Part shown: positions 32,327-42,391 of the stretch, piece after piece
How the letters are laid out: each line of letters begins with the position of its first letter
How positions within the stretch are numbered: the stretch's first letter is position 1
From: Streptomyces avidinii
Lineage (GTDB): Bacteria; Actinomycetota; Actinomycetes; Streptomycetales; Streptomycetaceae
Direction of reading: 5' to 3'
Assembly (NCBI RefSeq): GCF_014650695.1
Contig: NZ_BMVL01000021.1
Span: 1-64,000 of the forward strand
DNA: 64,000 bases
Notes under the pieces: generated by a model
The model's database searches: none
Told to the model about the DNA's origin: nothing
Seen by the model: only the letters and a program-made list of their open reading frames with translations
Made by a program: the position numbers and the translations under genes

Positions 32327-33654
32327 GAACTCTCCCGGGCGTACCGGTTGACCGGGCGGGCCAGGCCGTAGTTCTCGCGGAGGGTGGTGCCGGCGTACTC
32401 GGTGCGGAAGAGACCGCGCCGCTGGAGGATCGGCACGACGTGGTCGACGAAGGCGGTCAGGCCCGTGGGCAGGACCGGCGCCATGATGTTGAAGCCGTCG
32501 GCGGCGCCCTCGGTGAACCACTCCTGGAGCTGGTCGGCGATCTGCTCGGGGGTACCGGCGAAGACGCGGTGGCCGCGGCCCGCGCCGAGGCGGGCGATCA
32601 GCTGCCGCAGCGTGAGCCCGTCGCGGCGGGCGAGCTCGGCGACGAGGGTGAAGCGGCTCTTGTTGCCGTTGACGTCCCGCTCCTCGGGCAGGTCCGGGAG
32701 CGGGCCGTCCAGGGGCAGCCCGGTGAGGTCCACGTTCAGCATGCCGGAGAGCTGGGCGAGCCCGTACTCCGGCACCTGGAGGTCGGTGAGCTGCTGCTCC
32801 AGGGCCTTCGCCTCGGCCTCGGTGGATCCGATGACGGGGGCGATGCCGGGCAGAACGAGGAGGTCGCTCTCGGCGCGGCCGTACCTGGCGAGGCGGGACT
32901 TGAGGTCCTTGTAGAAGGTCTGGCCGTCGGCGAGGGTCTGCTGGGCGGTGAAGACGGCCTCGGCGTACTGGGCGGCGAACTCCTTGCCGTCCTCGGAGGA
33001 ACCGGCCTGCACGAGCAGCGGGTGGCCCTGGGGCGAGCGCGGGACGTTCAGCGGTCCGGCGACCCCGAAGTACTCGCCGCGGTGGGCGGCGGGGTGCAGC
33101 TTGTCGGTGTCGGCGTAGATGCCGCGCTCCCTGTCGAGGACGATCGCGTCGTCCTCCCAGCTGTCCCAGAGCTTGGTGGCGACGTCGAGGAACTCGCGGG
33201 CCCGCTCGTAGCGCAGGTGGTGTTCCAGGTGCTCGTCGCGGTTGAAGTTGCGGGCCTCGTCGACGGTGCCGGAGGTGACGATGTTCCAGCCGGCGCGGCC
33301 GCCGCTGATGTGGTCGAGCGAGGCGAACTTGCGGGCCAGGTTGTAGGGCTCGTTGAAGGTGGTGGAGACGGTGGCGATCAGCCCGATGTGCTCCGTGACG
33401 GCGGCGATGGCGGAGAGCAGGGTGAGCGGCTCGAAACCGCCGAGGGCGTTGTGGCGGGCCTTGCCCCAGAGGGCGACCCCGTCGGCGAAGAAGATGGAGT
33501 CGAGCAGGCCGCGCTCGGCGGTGCGGGCCAGGTCCTGGAAGTACCGCACGTCGGTGATCAGGTCGGGCCGGCTGTCGGGGTGCCGCCAGGCCGCGTCGTG
33601 GTGACCGGCGTTCATCAGGAAGGCGTTGAGGTGGAGGGTCCGGTTCGCGGTCAT
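32323..33654 (-). CDS. NtaA/SnaA/DszA-family flavin monooxygenase
   Basis: A 443-residue luciferase-like monooxygenase of the NtaA/SnaA/DszA (SfnG-related) group. It has LHLNAFLMNAGHHDAAWRHP, then SIFFADGVALWGK, then GRAGWNIVTSGTVDEARNFN and SPQGHPLLVQAGSSEDGKEFAAQYAEAVF. It uses reduced FMN and oxygen to cleave C-S or C-N bonds. The neighbouring FMN reductase and sulfonate-type ABC transporter suggest an organosulfur substrate. GAGGAA lies just before the ATG. Confidence 0.9.
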   Translation of the reverse strand: MTANRTLHLNAFLMNAGHHDAAWRHPDSRPDLITDVRYFQDLARTAERGLLDSIFFADGVALWGKARHNALGGFEPLTLLSAIAAVTEHIGLIATVSTTFNEPYNLARKFASLDHISGGRAGWNIVTSGTVDEARNFNRDEHLEHHLRYERAREFLDVATKLWDSWEDDAIVLDRERGIYADTDKLHPAAHRGEYFGVAGPLNVPRSPQGHPLLVQAGSSEDGKEFAAQYAEAVFTAQQTLADGQTFYKDLKSRLARYGRAESDLLVLPGIAPVIGSTEAEAKALEQQLTDLQVPEYGLAQLSGMLNVDLTGLPLDGPLPDLPEERDVNGNKSRFTLVAELARRDGLTLRQLIARLGAGRGHRVFAGTPEQIADQLQEWFTEGAADGFNIMAPVLPTGLTAFVDHVVPILQRRGLFRTEYAGTTLRENYGLARPVNRYARESS

Positions 33655-33711
33655 GGCTGTTCCTCGTGTTCGGTGGTGGTGCGGAGGTGGCGCCGGGCCG
33701 TCCGGCGCGGG

Positions 33712-34701
33712 TCAGGCGGGGACGCGCCAGGTGCTGAGGCGGCGTTCGATCGTGACCAGCAGCTGGTTGAAGGCCACGCCGACGGCGGAGATGGTGATGA
33801 TCCCCGCGTACATCTGCGGGATCGCGAAGTTGTACTGCGAGGCGTTGATCAGGTAGCCGAGGCCCGCCTTGGCGCCGATCATCTCGGCGGCCACCAGGAC
33901 GAGGATGGAGACCGCGCCGGCCAGGCGGATGCCGGTGAAGATGGCCGGCACGGAGGACGGCAGGATCACCTTCTGGAAGAGCCTCGGGGTGGACAGGTCC
34001 ATCGAGCGGGCCAGTCTGACGAGGGTGGGGTCGGCGTTGCCGACCGCGCTGATCGTGTTCAGCAGGACCGGCCACACGCAGGCGTAGACGACGATCGACA
34101 CCTTCGAGGTCTCGCCGATGCCGAGCAGCAGCACGAAGACCGGCAGCAGGGCCAGCGCGGCGGTGTTGCGGAACACCTCCAGCAGGGGGCCGAGCAGCGC
34201 GGCGACCGGCCGGTACCAGCCGATGAGCAGGCCGAGCGGGACCGCGACGGCGACGGCGATGCCGAAGCCGCCGAAGGAACGGGCGAGGCTGGCCCGGGTG
34301 TGCTGGCCGAGCTGGCCGTTGCCCAGCAGCTCCCACCAGGCCGTGGCGACCTCGCTGACCGGCGGCAGGAAGGTGGCGTCGACCAGGCCGAGGCGGGGCG
34401 CCGTCTCCCAGAGGGCGAGCAGGGCGACGAGGGCCGCCGAGCGCACGGCGGCGGCGCGCAGCCACCGGCCGAGGGCCCGGGCGGCCTGCCGGACGGCGGA
34501 CGGGGCGCGGCCGGTGCGGCCGGTGCTCCGGCCGGCGCCCGGGGATGCGGCTCTCGATGCCGGCGCGGCACCGGTTCCGGTTGCGGGAGCCTCCGCGAGG
34601 GCGGACGCGGGAGCCGTGGGAGCGGCGGGCGCGGAGTCCGCCCGGGCCGTCTCCTGCCCGGCCGGGGCATCGGTGGCGGGGGTGGTGACGTTCGTGGTCA
34701 T
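33712..34701 (-). CDS. sulfonate-type ABC transporter permease
   Basis: A 329-residue permease of the SsuC/TauC type. An Ala/Pro-rich cytoplasmic leader of about 80 residues precedes six predicted membrane helices. The EAA-like coupling loop reads ARSMDLSTPRLFQKVILPSSVPAIFTGIRLAGAVSILVLVAAEM. It forms the membrane channel for the substrate-binding protein and ATPase encoded upstream. The start overlaps the ATPase stop by 4 bp. The long leader is unusual for the family and poorly conserved in appearance, so an internal start is possible. Confidence 0.9.
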   Translation of the reverse strand: MTTNVTTPATDAPAGQETARADSAPAAPTAPASALAEAPATGTGAAPASRAASPGAGRSTGRTGRAPSAVRQAARALGRWLRAAAVRSAALVALLALWETAPRLGLVDATFLPPVSEVATAWWELLGNGQLGQHTRASLARSFGGFGIAVAVAVPLGLLIGWYRPVAALLGPLLEVFRNTAALALLPVFVLLLGIGETSKVSIVVYACVWPVLLNTISAVGNADPTLVRLARSMDLSTPRLFQKVILPSSVPAIFTGIRLAGAVSILVLVAAEMIGAKAGLGYLINASQYNFAIPQMYAGIITISAVGVAFNQLLVTIERRLSTWRVPA

Positions 34702-35528
34702 ACGGTGGCCTCCTCCTTCTCCAGTTGCTGAGCACGGGCCACCTCGCCGTGGAGCAGGGTCCAGATCTCGTGGCGGTAGCGGGCGAACTCGGGGCTGGAG
34801 CGCAGGTCCTCGCCCTGGAGGCCGGCGCCGCGGGCCCCGAAGGAGACCGGAACGATCTCCTTGACGCGGCCGGGGCGGGAGGTCATGACGGCCACCTTCT
34901 GGCCGAGGTAGACCGCCTCCTCGATGCCGTGCGTGATGAAGACGACGGTCTTGCCGGTGCGCTGCCAGATGCGCCGCAGCTCGTCCTGGAGGGACTCGCG
35001 GGTCTGCGCGTCGAGGGCGGCGAACGGCTCGTCCATCAGCAGCACGTCCGGGTCGTAGGCGAGCGAGCGGGCGATGGCGACGCGCTGGCGCATCCCGCCG
35101 GAGAGTTCGTGCGGGTGCCGGTCCTCGAAGCCGGTGAGGCCGACGAGGTCCAGGAACTCCCGCGCCCTGTCCTTGCGTTCGCGGCGCGGGACGCCGGTCG
35201 CCTCCAGCCCGAACTCCACGTTGCCGAGCGCCGTCCGCCAGGGCAGCAGGGCGTACTGCTGGAAGACGATGCCCCGGTCCAGGCCCGGCCCGGTGATGGG
35301 CTTCCCGTCGAGCAGGATCCGCCCGGACGTCGGCCGGGTCAGACCGCCGAGCAGGTCCAGGAGGGTGGACTTGCCGCAGCCGCTGGGACCCACGACGACC
35401 ACGAACTCCCCTGCCCCGATCTCCAGGTCGATGCCGTCGAGCGCGGTGAACTCCTCCTTGTTCCTCCTGTTCTTCCTGTCCTTGGTCGGGAAGGTCTTGG
35501 TCACTTCCTCGAACACGATCTTCGCCAT
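34698..35528 (-). CDS. sulfonate-type ABC transporter ATPase
   Basis: A 276-residue ATPase with Walker A GPSGCGKST, Q-loop FQQYALLPW, signature LSGGMRQRV, Walker B VLLMDEPFAALD and switch His in FITHGIEEAV. It belongs to the SsuB/TauB/NrtD group and powers import through the permease. The ATG at 35528 follows the binding-protein stop by 5 bp. Confidence 0.95.
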   Translation of the reverse strand: MAKIVFEEVTKTFPTKDRKNRRNKEEFTALDGIDLEIGAGEFVVVVGPSGCGKSTLLDLLGGLTRPTSGRILLDGKPITGPGLDRGIVFQQYALLPWRTALGNVEFGLEATGVPRRERKDRAREFLDLVGLTGFEDRHPHELSGGMRQRVAIARSLAYDPDVLLMDEPFAALDAQTRESLQDELRRIWQRTGKTVVFITHGIEEAVYLGQKVAVMTSRPGRVKEIVPVSFGARGAGLQGEDLRSSPEFARYRHEIWTLLHGEVARAQQLEKEEATV

Positions 35529-35533
35529 GCCGG

Positions 35534-36568
35534 TCAGCCCTTCCCGAAGCCGTTGAACTCGTTCGTGTAGAGGTCGGCGGCCTTCAGCTGCCCCTGCTTG
35601 ATGTCGCCGCGCTCGCCGAGCCAGTCCAGCCAGAGCTGGAACTCCTTGTCCTCGATCCGGCCGCCCTGCTCGGCGACGCCGTACGAGCGCCAGTACTGGA
35701 GGGTCGAGGTGTCCTCGTTGCGGCCGCGCTTCTTGACGATCTCGGTCTGCCGCGCGATGACCTCCTCGCGCGGGGTGGTGCGGGCCCACTCGATGGCCTT
35801 GGCCACGCCGGTCACGAAGGTCCGTACGGTGTCCGGGTTCTCCTTGATGAACCGGTCGGTCATGATGTAGGAGCCGGCGCTGAACTTGCCGAGCAGGTCG
35901 AAGTCGCTGAACAGCGGTCTGATCCCGCCGGCCGCGACGGCCTTGTCGCGCAGGACGCCGCCCAGCACGCCCACGTCGATCTGCTTCTGGCGCAGCACCT
36001 GGTCGGTGTTGACGGGCGGCACGACGAGCGATTCGACCTTGGACGAGTCGGCCTTGGCGAGGCCGTTGCGGCTGAGGTAGATGTCGAGGACGGCCTGGGA
36101 GTGCGCGCCCAGGGTGTTCATGCCGACCTTCTTGCCGAGCAGGTCGCGGGCGGAGCGGAGCGGGCTGTCCTCCAGGACGTAGTAGCCGCTGTACGAGTGC
36201 TCGTCGACGCCGTAGTAGGAGATGACGGCCTTGATGGGGGCCTTGCTGGAGGCGAGTTTGACGATCGCGCCGTTGAAGGCGCCGCCGAAGTGGGTCTGGC
36301 CGGTGGCGGCGGACTGGATGTCCTGCGGACCGCTGATGGTGTTGCCGACCCACTCCAGCTTGAGGTCGCCCAGGTGTCCGAGATCGGCGGCGAGTTCGGG
36401 GAGGGTGACGGCGCCGACCGAGCCCTGGTACTTCAAAGTCTTGACCTGAGCGCCGGAACCGCCGCCGCGCGCGGTGGCCGTACCGCAGCTCACCGCGGCC
36501 GCCGAGATGCCGAGCAGGGCGAGGAACTGGCGTCGGGAGGTGGTGGTCGAGGTGAAGGCTGCGGGCAT
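35534..36568 (-). CDS. sulfonate-type ABC transporter substrate-binding lipoprotein
   Basis: A 344-residue SsuA-like binding protein. The N-terminus has a twin-arginine-like SRRQFLALLG and a lipobox AVSC, so it is probably exported by Tat and lipid-anchored outside the membrane. The mature domain has the family landmarks LEWVGNTISGPQDIQSAATGQTHFG, VGMNTLGAHSQAVLDIYL and FVTGVAKAIEWARTTP. It determines which organosulfur compound is imported. It lies after the FMN reductase in the operon. Confidence 0.92.
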   Translation of the reverse strand: MPAAFTSTTTSRRQFLALLGISAAAVSCGTATARGGGSGAQVKTLKYQGSVGAVTLPELAADLGHLGDLKLEWVGNTISGPQDIQSAATGQTHFGGAFNGAIVKLASSKAPIKAVISYYGVDEHSYSGYYVLEDSPLRSARDLLGKKVGMNTLGAHSQAVLDIYLSRNGLAKADSSKVESLVVPPVNTDQVLRQKQIDVGVLGGVLRDKAVAAGGIRPLFSDFDLLGKFSAGSYIMTDRFIKENPDTVRTFVTGVAKAIEWARTTPREEVIARQTEIVKKRGRNEDTSTLQYWRSYGVAEQGGRIEDKEFQLWLDWLGERGDIKQGQLKAADLYTNEFNGFGKG

Positions 36569-36609
36569 GACGGATCCTTGTCGGTGCGGGGTACTGGGTG
36601 GCGGCGGTG

Positions 36610-37179
36610 CTACGGGGTGGTGGTGAGGGCGGCGGACGCGACGGCCACGGGGGCGGAGCGCAGGGCCGCGGCGAACTCGTCGACGGCCTGGTAGAGGTCG
36701 AGTTCGGCCTCGGGCCGCAACCGGTCGGGGCCCGATCCGCGTTCGACGGAGGAGTCCAGGACGAACCGGCCTGCGGTGACGTGCCGGGCGCCGAGGGCGG
36801 CGAGCACGGGACGCAGCGCGTAGTCGATGGTCAGGACGTGGGCGAGGCTGCCGCCGGTGGCCAGCGGCAGGACGGTCTTGCCGTCGAGGCCGTCCTGCGG
36901 GAGCAGGTCGAGGAAGGCCTTGAGCAGTCCGGTGTACGAGGCCTTGTAGACCGGGGTCGCGATGACCAGGCCGTCGGCCTCGGCGACGGCTTCGAGCGCC
37001 CGGCGGATCTCGGGCTCACCGCGGCGGGCGGCGAGGAGGTCGGCGGCGGGGAGCTCGCGCACGGACAGGTGGGCGGTCTCGAAGCCGGAGTGGGACAGGC
37101 GGCGCAGCACGTGGTCGGCGACGACGGCGGTGCGGGAGTGGGCGGAGGGGCTGCCGGTGATGGCGAGCAGGTGGGGCAC
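36610..37179 (-). CDS. ssuE: SsuE-like NADPH-dependent FMN reductase
   Basis: A 189-residue flavodoxin-like reductase with LAITGSPSAHSRTAVVADHVLRRL and GLVIATPVYKASYTGLLKAFLDLLPQDGLDGKTVLPLATGGSLAHV, close to SsuE. It supplies reduced FMN to the monooxygenase encoded downstream. AAGGAG is placed 8 bp before the ATG. It is the second gene of the operon, after tauD. Confidence 0.88.
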   Translation of the reverse strand: MPHLLAITGSPSAHSRTAVVADHVLRRLSHSGFETAHLSVRELPAADLLAARRGEPEIRRALEAVAEADGLVIATPVYKASYTGLLKAFLDLLPQDGLDGKTVLPLATGGSLAHVLTIDYALRPVLAALGARHVTAGRFVLDSSVERGSGPDRLRPEAELDLYQAVDEFAAALRSAPVAVASAALTTTP

Positions 37180-37197
37180 GGTGGCGCTCCTTCAAGG

Positions 37198-38169
37198 TCA
37201 GGCGCTGGCGGACGCGGACGCGGTGGAGGTGGAGGCGCCGGAGGCGATGCCGAAGGCGGGGTCCGGGACGCCGTCCGGGCTGATGAGGCGGGAGGGCTCG
37301 CCGTCGGGGCCGACCGGGACGTCGCCGTCGACGGTGACGCGGCGCAGGGTGCGCTCGTGGTCGCCGGAGTCGTCCACGCCGTAGTGCTGGGTGGCGCGGT
37401 TGTCCCAGATCGCGACGTCGCCGGCTCGCCACTGCCAGCGGACGGTGTTCTCGGGGCTCTCGATGTGCGACTGGAAGAGGTCCTGCAGGGCACGGGAGTC
37501 GTGGCCGGTGAGGCCGTTGATCCGCTGGACGAAGTTGCCGAGCAGCAGGGTGCGTTCGCCGGTCTCGGAGTGGACGCGGACCACCGGGTGCTCGGTGAGG
37601 AACTTGGTGGAGGTGAACACCTCGCGGTACTGGGCCAGCGCCTCGGGGAGGGCATCGGGCTTGAGGGCGGCGTAGTCGTACTCGTTGGAGTGGACGGCGC
37701 GCAGGCTGTCGGCGAGGGCGCGGAGCGGCTCGGGGAGGTTGCTGTAGGCGGTGGCGGTGTTGGCCCAGAGGGTGTTGCCGCCGTACGGGGGGATGGTGAC
37801 GGCGCGGAGGATGGAGAAGGCGGGGTAGGCGGGGACGAAGGTGACGTCGGTGTGCCACTGGTTGGCGCGGGCGCCGTGGTGGGAGTCGATGCCGAGGGCG
37901 TAACGGCCGTCGGCGGAGGGGACGGTGGGGTGCGCGACGGGTGCGCCGAGCAGCTGGGCGAAGGCCTCGTGCCCGGCCTCGTCGAGGTGGTCCTGGCCGC
38001 GGAAGAAGACGACCTTGTGGGCGAGGAGGGCGGCGCGGATCTCGGCGACGGTGCCGTCGGACAGATCCCCGCCGAGCTGTACGCCCCCGATCTCGGCGCC
38101 GATACGACCGCCGATCTTGGTGACGGTGATGGTGGCAGTGGCAGTGGCAGTGGCAGTGGCAGTGGCCAT
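37198..38169 (-). CDS. TauD/TfdA family 2-oxoglutarate dioxygenase
   Basis: A 323-residue Fe(II)/2-oxoglutarate dioxygenase. The metal-binding HxD is in ANQWHTDVTFVPAYP; the distal His and Arg are in RATQHYGVDDSGDHERTLRRVTVDG. Enzymes of this group release sulfite from taurine or alkylsulfates, which fits the operon. GGGGAG lies 5 bp before the ATG. The N-terminus is a run of alternating Ala-Thr encoded by five GCCACT repeats. The C-terminus is a similar Ala/Ser/Thr-rich tail. Both are unusual and probably disordered. Confidence 0.9.
   Translation of the reverse strand: MATATATATATATITVTKIGGRIGAEIGGVQLGGDLSDGTVAEIRAALLAHKVVFFRGQDHLDEAGHEAFAQLLGAPVAHPTVPSADGRYALGIDSHHGARANQWHTDVTFVPAYPAFSILRAVTIPPYGGNTLWANTATAYSNLPEPLRALADSLRAVHSNEYDYAALKPDALPEALAQYREVFTSTKFLTEHPVVRVHSETGERTLLLGNFVQRINGLTGHDSRALQDLFQSHIESPENTVRWQWRAGDVAIWDNRATQHYGVDDSGDHERTLRRVTVDGDVPVGPDGEPSRLISPDGVPDPAFGIASGASTSTASASASA
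38134..38163. repeat. GGCAGT hexanucleotide repeat, five copies
   Basis: Five perfect GGCAGT units (GCCACT on the coding strand) lie inside the first codons of the tauD-like gene. They encode Ala-Thr pairs. A change in copy number would alter length without shifting the frame. Confidence 0.9.
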
Positions 38170-39295
38170 GAGGACTCCCCGGTCGGGGCTGCGGCTATTT
38201 TTTCCGCAGCGGAAGAAATGGACTTACGAAGCGCCGCGGTGTTCGCTGCGCCGTGCGGTGCGGTTGTTCCGTGTGCAGTGCGGGTACGCGGTGGTGCGGG
38301 CTCGGCCGGCCCGTGCGGGCTGTGCTGCGCCCTGCGGTGCGGACTGGGCTGGGCTGGGCTGCTGGGACGAGGTCGTGCGGGCTCGGGCCGTGATGCCTAC
38401 GACGGCCCCGTGGGACCGCCCCGGAGGACACCCCGTGGAACGCCCCCCGGACGACACTTCCGCGGGGAGCGCCGGTGGGTACCCGGGGGACGTCCCTGCG
38501 CGGAGGGCTCGGAGGGGCCGCCGACCGGGTCAGCCGCAGGAGGACGCCGCCGATCCGGCCTCGCCGGCGTTCGAAGCGGTCCTCCGGCCCGCCGACGCTC
38601 GACGCGCGCTCCCGGTGGCTCCCGACGGCCCGCCCCAGGGGTTTCCCGGTGGACGCCGCCCGAGAGCATGCCCGTGAGGGGCGCCGCGAAAGGCTTGGTC
38701 GAAGGACGTCGCCCCCGGGGATCCCCGGGCCGGACGTTCCCCGAGGCCCTCCCGGAAGGCGCCCGGGGGGCGTCGTCCGGGAGGGGCCGGGTGGGGCGCC
38801 ACCCCTGGGGGTGCCCCGGGACGGGAACGGATCGGTGGGCCGCCGCCCGGTCAGGTGGCCCCGGTGGGGCACCACCTGGAGGTGGCCCGGTCAGGCGTTC
38901 CGCCGGATCGGTGGGGTCAGGGGTGGCCGGGGGCCGGACAGCGGCCCGGACACTCGCCCGGCTCGGTACAGAGGCCGGGGGTGTGGAGCCGCGGGGCGAG
39001 GTATGCGTTCGCGGACATGTCCCGGAGCGTGTCAGCGGCTCCGGCCCCCGGTCAACCCCCGTCCGCAGCCACCGAACGCTCCCGCACGCGGGCCCCCGGC
39101 CCACCCCGATCACCCCCTACGACCTGCACTTTCGTCCGTACCCCGAACCGCCCACCACCCCCTTCCGACGGCCGAAAACCGTGGCCGGATTTCATGCCCC
39201 CGCAACGCGGCCGCCACGCGTTCGCCGGGGTACCGGGCCGCCGGGGTGGACCCGGCATGATCGGAGGGCACACACCCCATCCCCGAGGAGACCGC
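38170..39295. other. 1.1-kb region without convincing genes
   Basis: Open frames exist on both strands but all give Arg/Pro/Gly-rich nonsense with no start site or family. Close to the tauD-like start is an inverted repeat (CTGCGG and CCGCAG around CTATTTTTT, 38189-38209), a likely promoter or operator element. From about 38330 there are GGCTGG-type repeats, and from 38780 to 38900 several strong GGTGGGGC/GCCCCACC-like foldbacks. It holds the divergent promoters of the sulfur operon and the ROK gene. Confidence 0.55.
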
Positions 39296-40546
39296 GTGAC
39301 GCGTATGGCCGGCGACAGCCGGGCCTCCGCCAATGCCGCCACCGTGCTGCGGACGGTGCTCGACCACGGCCCGGTCGCCCGCAGTGGGATCGCCCCGCTG
39401 TCCGGGCTGAGCCCCGCCGCCGTGTCCCGGCAGACCACCGGGCTGCTCCGCGGCGGGCTGCTGCGCGAGCTGCCCGGGCCCGGTGGCGGCGTGGGGCGGC
39501 CGCGGATCCCGCTGGACCTGCACACCGGCGCCGTCGGCGGGCCGGTAGCCGCCGGGCTGCACATCGGGGTGCCGCATGCGACCTTCAGCCTCGTCGACCT
39601 GCGGGGGCAACTGCTCGCCCGCCGGGCCTTCCCGCACGAGGGGCGCCCCGCGGCGGACCTCTTCCCCGCCATCACTGCCGAACTCCGCCGCTTCCTCGAC
39701 GCGTTCGACTCCGGGCGGCCGCTCCTGGGCGTCGGCGCCGCCCTGGGCGGTTGGGTCAGCCCGGACGACGGGACCGTCGTACGCCACCCCGCGCTGGGGT
39801 GGAGCCGCAAGCCGCTGGCCGCCGAGCTGTCGGCCGCGCTCGGACTGCCGGTGCGGGTGGACAACCACGCCCGGGCCGTCGCACGGGCCGAGATCCTCTT
39901 CGGCCGCCCCGCGGCCCGCCGGAGCCTCGTGCACCTGTTCATCGGCCGGGTCGTCGACGCCGCCTTCGGGATCGAGGGGACCGTGCACCAGGGTCCGGGC
40001 GCGGCCGCCGGCGACGTGGCCCATCTGCCGGTGCCGCGGTCGGACGTCCCGTGCGCGTGCGGGCGTACCGGCTGCCTGGAGGCGACCGCGTCCGACACCG
40101 CGCTCGGCGCCGAGGCCGTGCGCCGGGGCATCGTGCCGGACCCTTCGGTCAACCTGCTGGTGGACGCGGCCGCCACCGGTGACCCCCGGGCCGACGGGCT
40201 GCTGCGCGAGCGCGCCCGTGCGGTGGGCCGCGCGGCGGCTCTTCTGTTGGATGTCTTCAATCCGGCGGTCATGGTCGTGACCGAGCTGGCGAGCGTCCTG
40301 GACGAGGGGTACCTGCAGGAGATCAGGGACGCCGCGATGGAGCTCTCGCACGTGTGCGACGACCCCGAGCGGATCGTCGGCCCGCACGCGGGTCCGGCCG
40401 TCCTCCCGGAGGCGGCGGCAACCGTGCTGCTCAGCCAGGTGTTCCAGGATCCCTTCGGCATGGCCCGAGAGGGCGAGATCACACCCACCGGTATGGTGCC
40501 ACCTGAGCACCCTCCCATAGATTCGAGCCATGACGGTCCTGCCTGA
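39296..40546 (+). CDS. ROK family transcriptional regulator
   Basis: A 416-residue regulator with an N-terminal winged helix (ANAATVLRTVLDHGPVARSGIAPLSGLSPAAVSRQTTGLL). A ROK sugar-kinase-like domain follows, with the zinc motif CACGRTGCLE and GEDVAHLPV-like loops. GAGGAG lies 5 bp before the GTG at 39296. It diverges from the sulfur operon across the gene-free region and its end overlaps mutA by 17 bp. Its ligand and target are unknown; both neighbours are possible targets. Confidence 0.87.
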   Translation: MTRMAGDSRASANAATVLRTVLDHGPVARSGIAPLSGLSPAAVSRQTTGLLRGGLLRELPGPGGGVGRPRIPLDLHTGAVGGPVAAGLHIGVPHATFSLVDLRGQLLARRAFPHEGRPAADLFPAITAELRRFLDAFDSGRPLLGVGAALGGWVSPDDGTVVRHPALGWSRKPLAAELSAALGLPVRVDNHARAVARAEILFGRPAARRSLVHLFIGRVVDAAFGIEGTVHQGPGAAAGDVAHLPVPRSDVPCACGRTGCLEATASDTALGAEAVRRGIVPDPSVNLLVDAAATGDPRADGLLRERARAVGRAAALLLDVFNPAVMVVTELASVLDEGYLQEIRDAAMELSHVCDDPERIVGPHAGPAVLPEAAATVLLSQVFQDPFGMAREGEITPTGMVPPEHPPIDSSHDGPA

Positions 40547-42391
40547 CGACGGGCTCTCCCTGGCCGCCGAGTTCCCTGACGCGACGCATGAGCAGTGGCA
40601 GCGCCTTGTAGAAGGCGTACTGCGAAAGTCGGGCAAGGAAGTCTCCGGCGAGGCCGCAGAAGACGCGTTGTCCACCCCTATCGAGGACGGGCTCACCACG
40701 CGCCCGCTGTACACCGCGCCGCCCGACGGGACGGCTCCCGACACCGGTTTCCCCGGCTTCGCCCCGTTCGTCCGCGGAGGCAGGCCGGAAGGCACCACCG
40801 CGAACGGCTGGGACGTGCGCCAGCGCTTCGCGGGCGCCGATCCGGTACGGCTGAACGAGGCGGCCCTCGCCGACCTGGAGAACGGGGTCACCTCCCTCTG
40901 GCTCACGGTGGGCCGGGGCGGTCTCCCGGTCGAGGGCATCGCCCGGGCCCTGGACGGGGTCTACCTGGACCTCGCCCCCGTCGTCCTGGACGCCGGAGCG
41001 CAATACGCCGAAGCCGCCCGCGCGTTGCTGCGCCTGTTCACCGAGCGCGCGGTGGCCCCCGAGGCCGCTCGGGCCTCGCTGGGCGCCGACCCGCTGGGCC
41101 ACGAGGCCCGCACGGGTGAGGCACTGGACGCGGCCGGCGCCGTCGAACTGGCCCGGGAGGCCGCCGCCGGCTGGCCCGGGGTGCGCGCCCTGACCGTCGA
41201 CGCGCTGCCCTACCACGAGGCCGGCGGCAGCGCCGCCGAGGAGCTGGGCCTGTCCCTGGCCACCGGTGTCGCCTACCTGCGCGTGCTCACCGAGGCCGGG
41301 CTGAGCACCTCGGCCGCGCTCGGGCAGCTGGAGTTCCGCTACGCCGCCACCGCGGACCAGTTCCTCACCATCGCCAAGCTGCGCGCCGCGCGCCGGCTGT
41401 GGGCCCGTATCGCCGAGGCCTCGGGGGCCCCGGAGGCGGGTGCCCAGCTCCAGCACGCGGTGACCTCGCCGGTGATGATGACCCGCCGCGACCCCTGGGT
41501 GAACATGCTGCGCACCACCGTGGCCTGCATGGCCGCGGGGGTGGGCGGCGCGGACGCGGTGACCGTGCTCCCCTTCGACAACGAGCTGGGCCTGCCGGAC
41601 GCCTTCGCGCGCCGGATCTCCCGCAACACCTCCACCATCCTGCTGGAGGAGTCGCACCTGGCCCGGGTGATCGACCCGGCCGGCGGCTCGTACTACGTGG
41701 AGCGCCTCACCGACGAACTCGCACACGCTGCCTGGGAGTTCTTCCAGACCCTGGAGAAGGCCGGCGGTCAGGCCGCCGCCCTGCGCTCCGGGCTGGTCGC
41801 CGAACGGCTCGCCGCCACCTGGGCCGAACGCTCGAAGAAGCTGGCCAAGCGCCGCGAACCGATCACCGGCGTCAGTGAGTTCCCGCTGCTCTCGGAGAAG
41901 CCGGTGGTCCGCGAGCCCGCGCCCGCCGGCCCCACCGGGGGACTGCCCCGCGTCCGGCGCGACGAGGCGTACGAGGCCCTGCGCGCCCGCAGCGACGCGC
42001 ACCTGACGGCGACCGGGGCCCGGCCGAGGATCTTCCTCGCCGCACTGGGCCCGGCGGCCGCGCACACCGCGCGCGCCACCTTCGCCTCGAACCTGTTCCA
42101 GGCGGGCGGCATCGAACCGGTGCACGATCCGGTGTCGGTGGATCCGGCGACGGCCGCCGAGGCCTACGCCGCGAGCGGCGCGGACGGCATGGCCGTGCTC
42201 TGCTCCAGCGACGCGCTGTACGAGGAGCAGGCCGCGGCGGTGTCCGAGGCGCTGCGCGCCGCGGGCGCCACGACCGTCTTCCTCGCCGGCCGGCCGGGCA
42301 CCGCAGAGGCTTCCGTGGACGAGTACGTCTTCGCCGGCTGTGACGCCGTCGCCGTGCTGTCCTCCGTACTCGACCGGATGGGAGTGCCGTC

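Noticed and set aside
30935..34735. A single 1266-codon minus-strand frame through the sulfur operon
   Set aside because: It is a chance fusion of shadows of the permease and monooxygenase with the flavoprotein remnant. Only the part below 32326 carries recognisable family sequence.
38397..39113. Minus-strand 238-codon frame in the gene-free region
   Set aside because: The product is Pro/Arg/Gly-rich throughout without hydrophobic core, start site or family resemblance.
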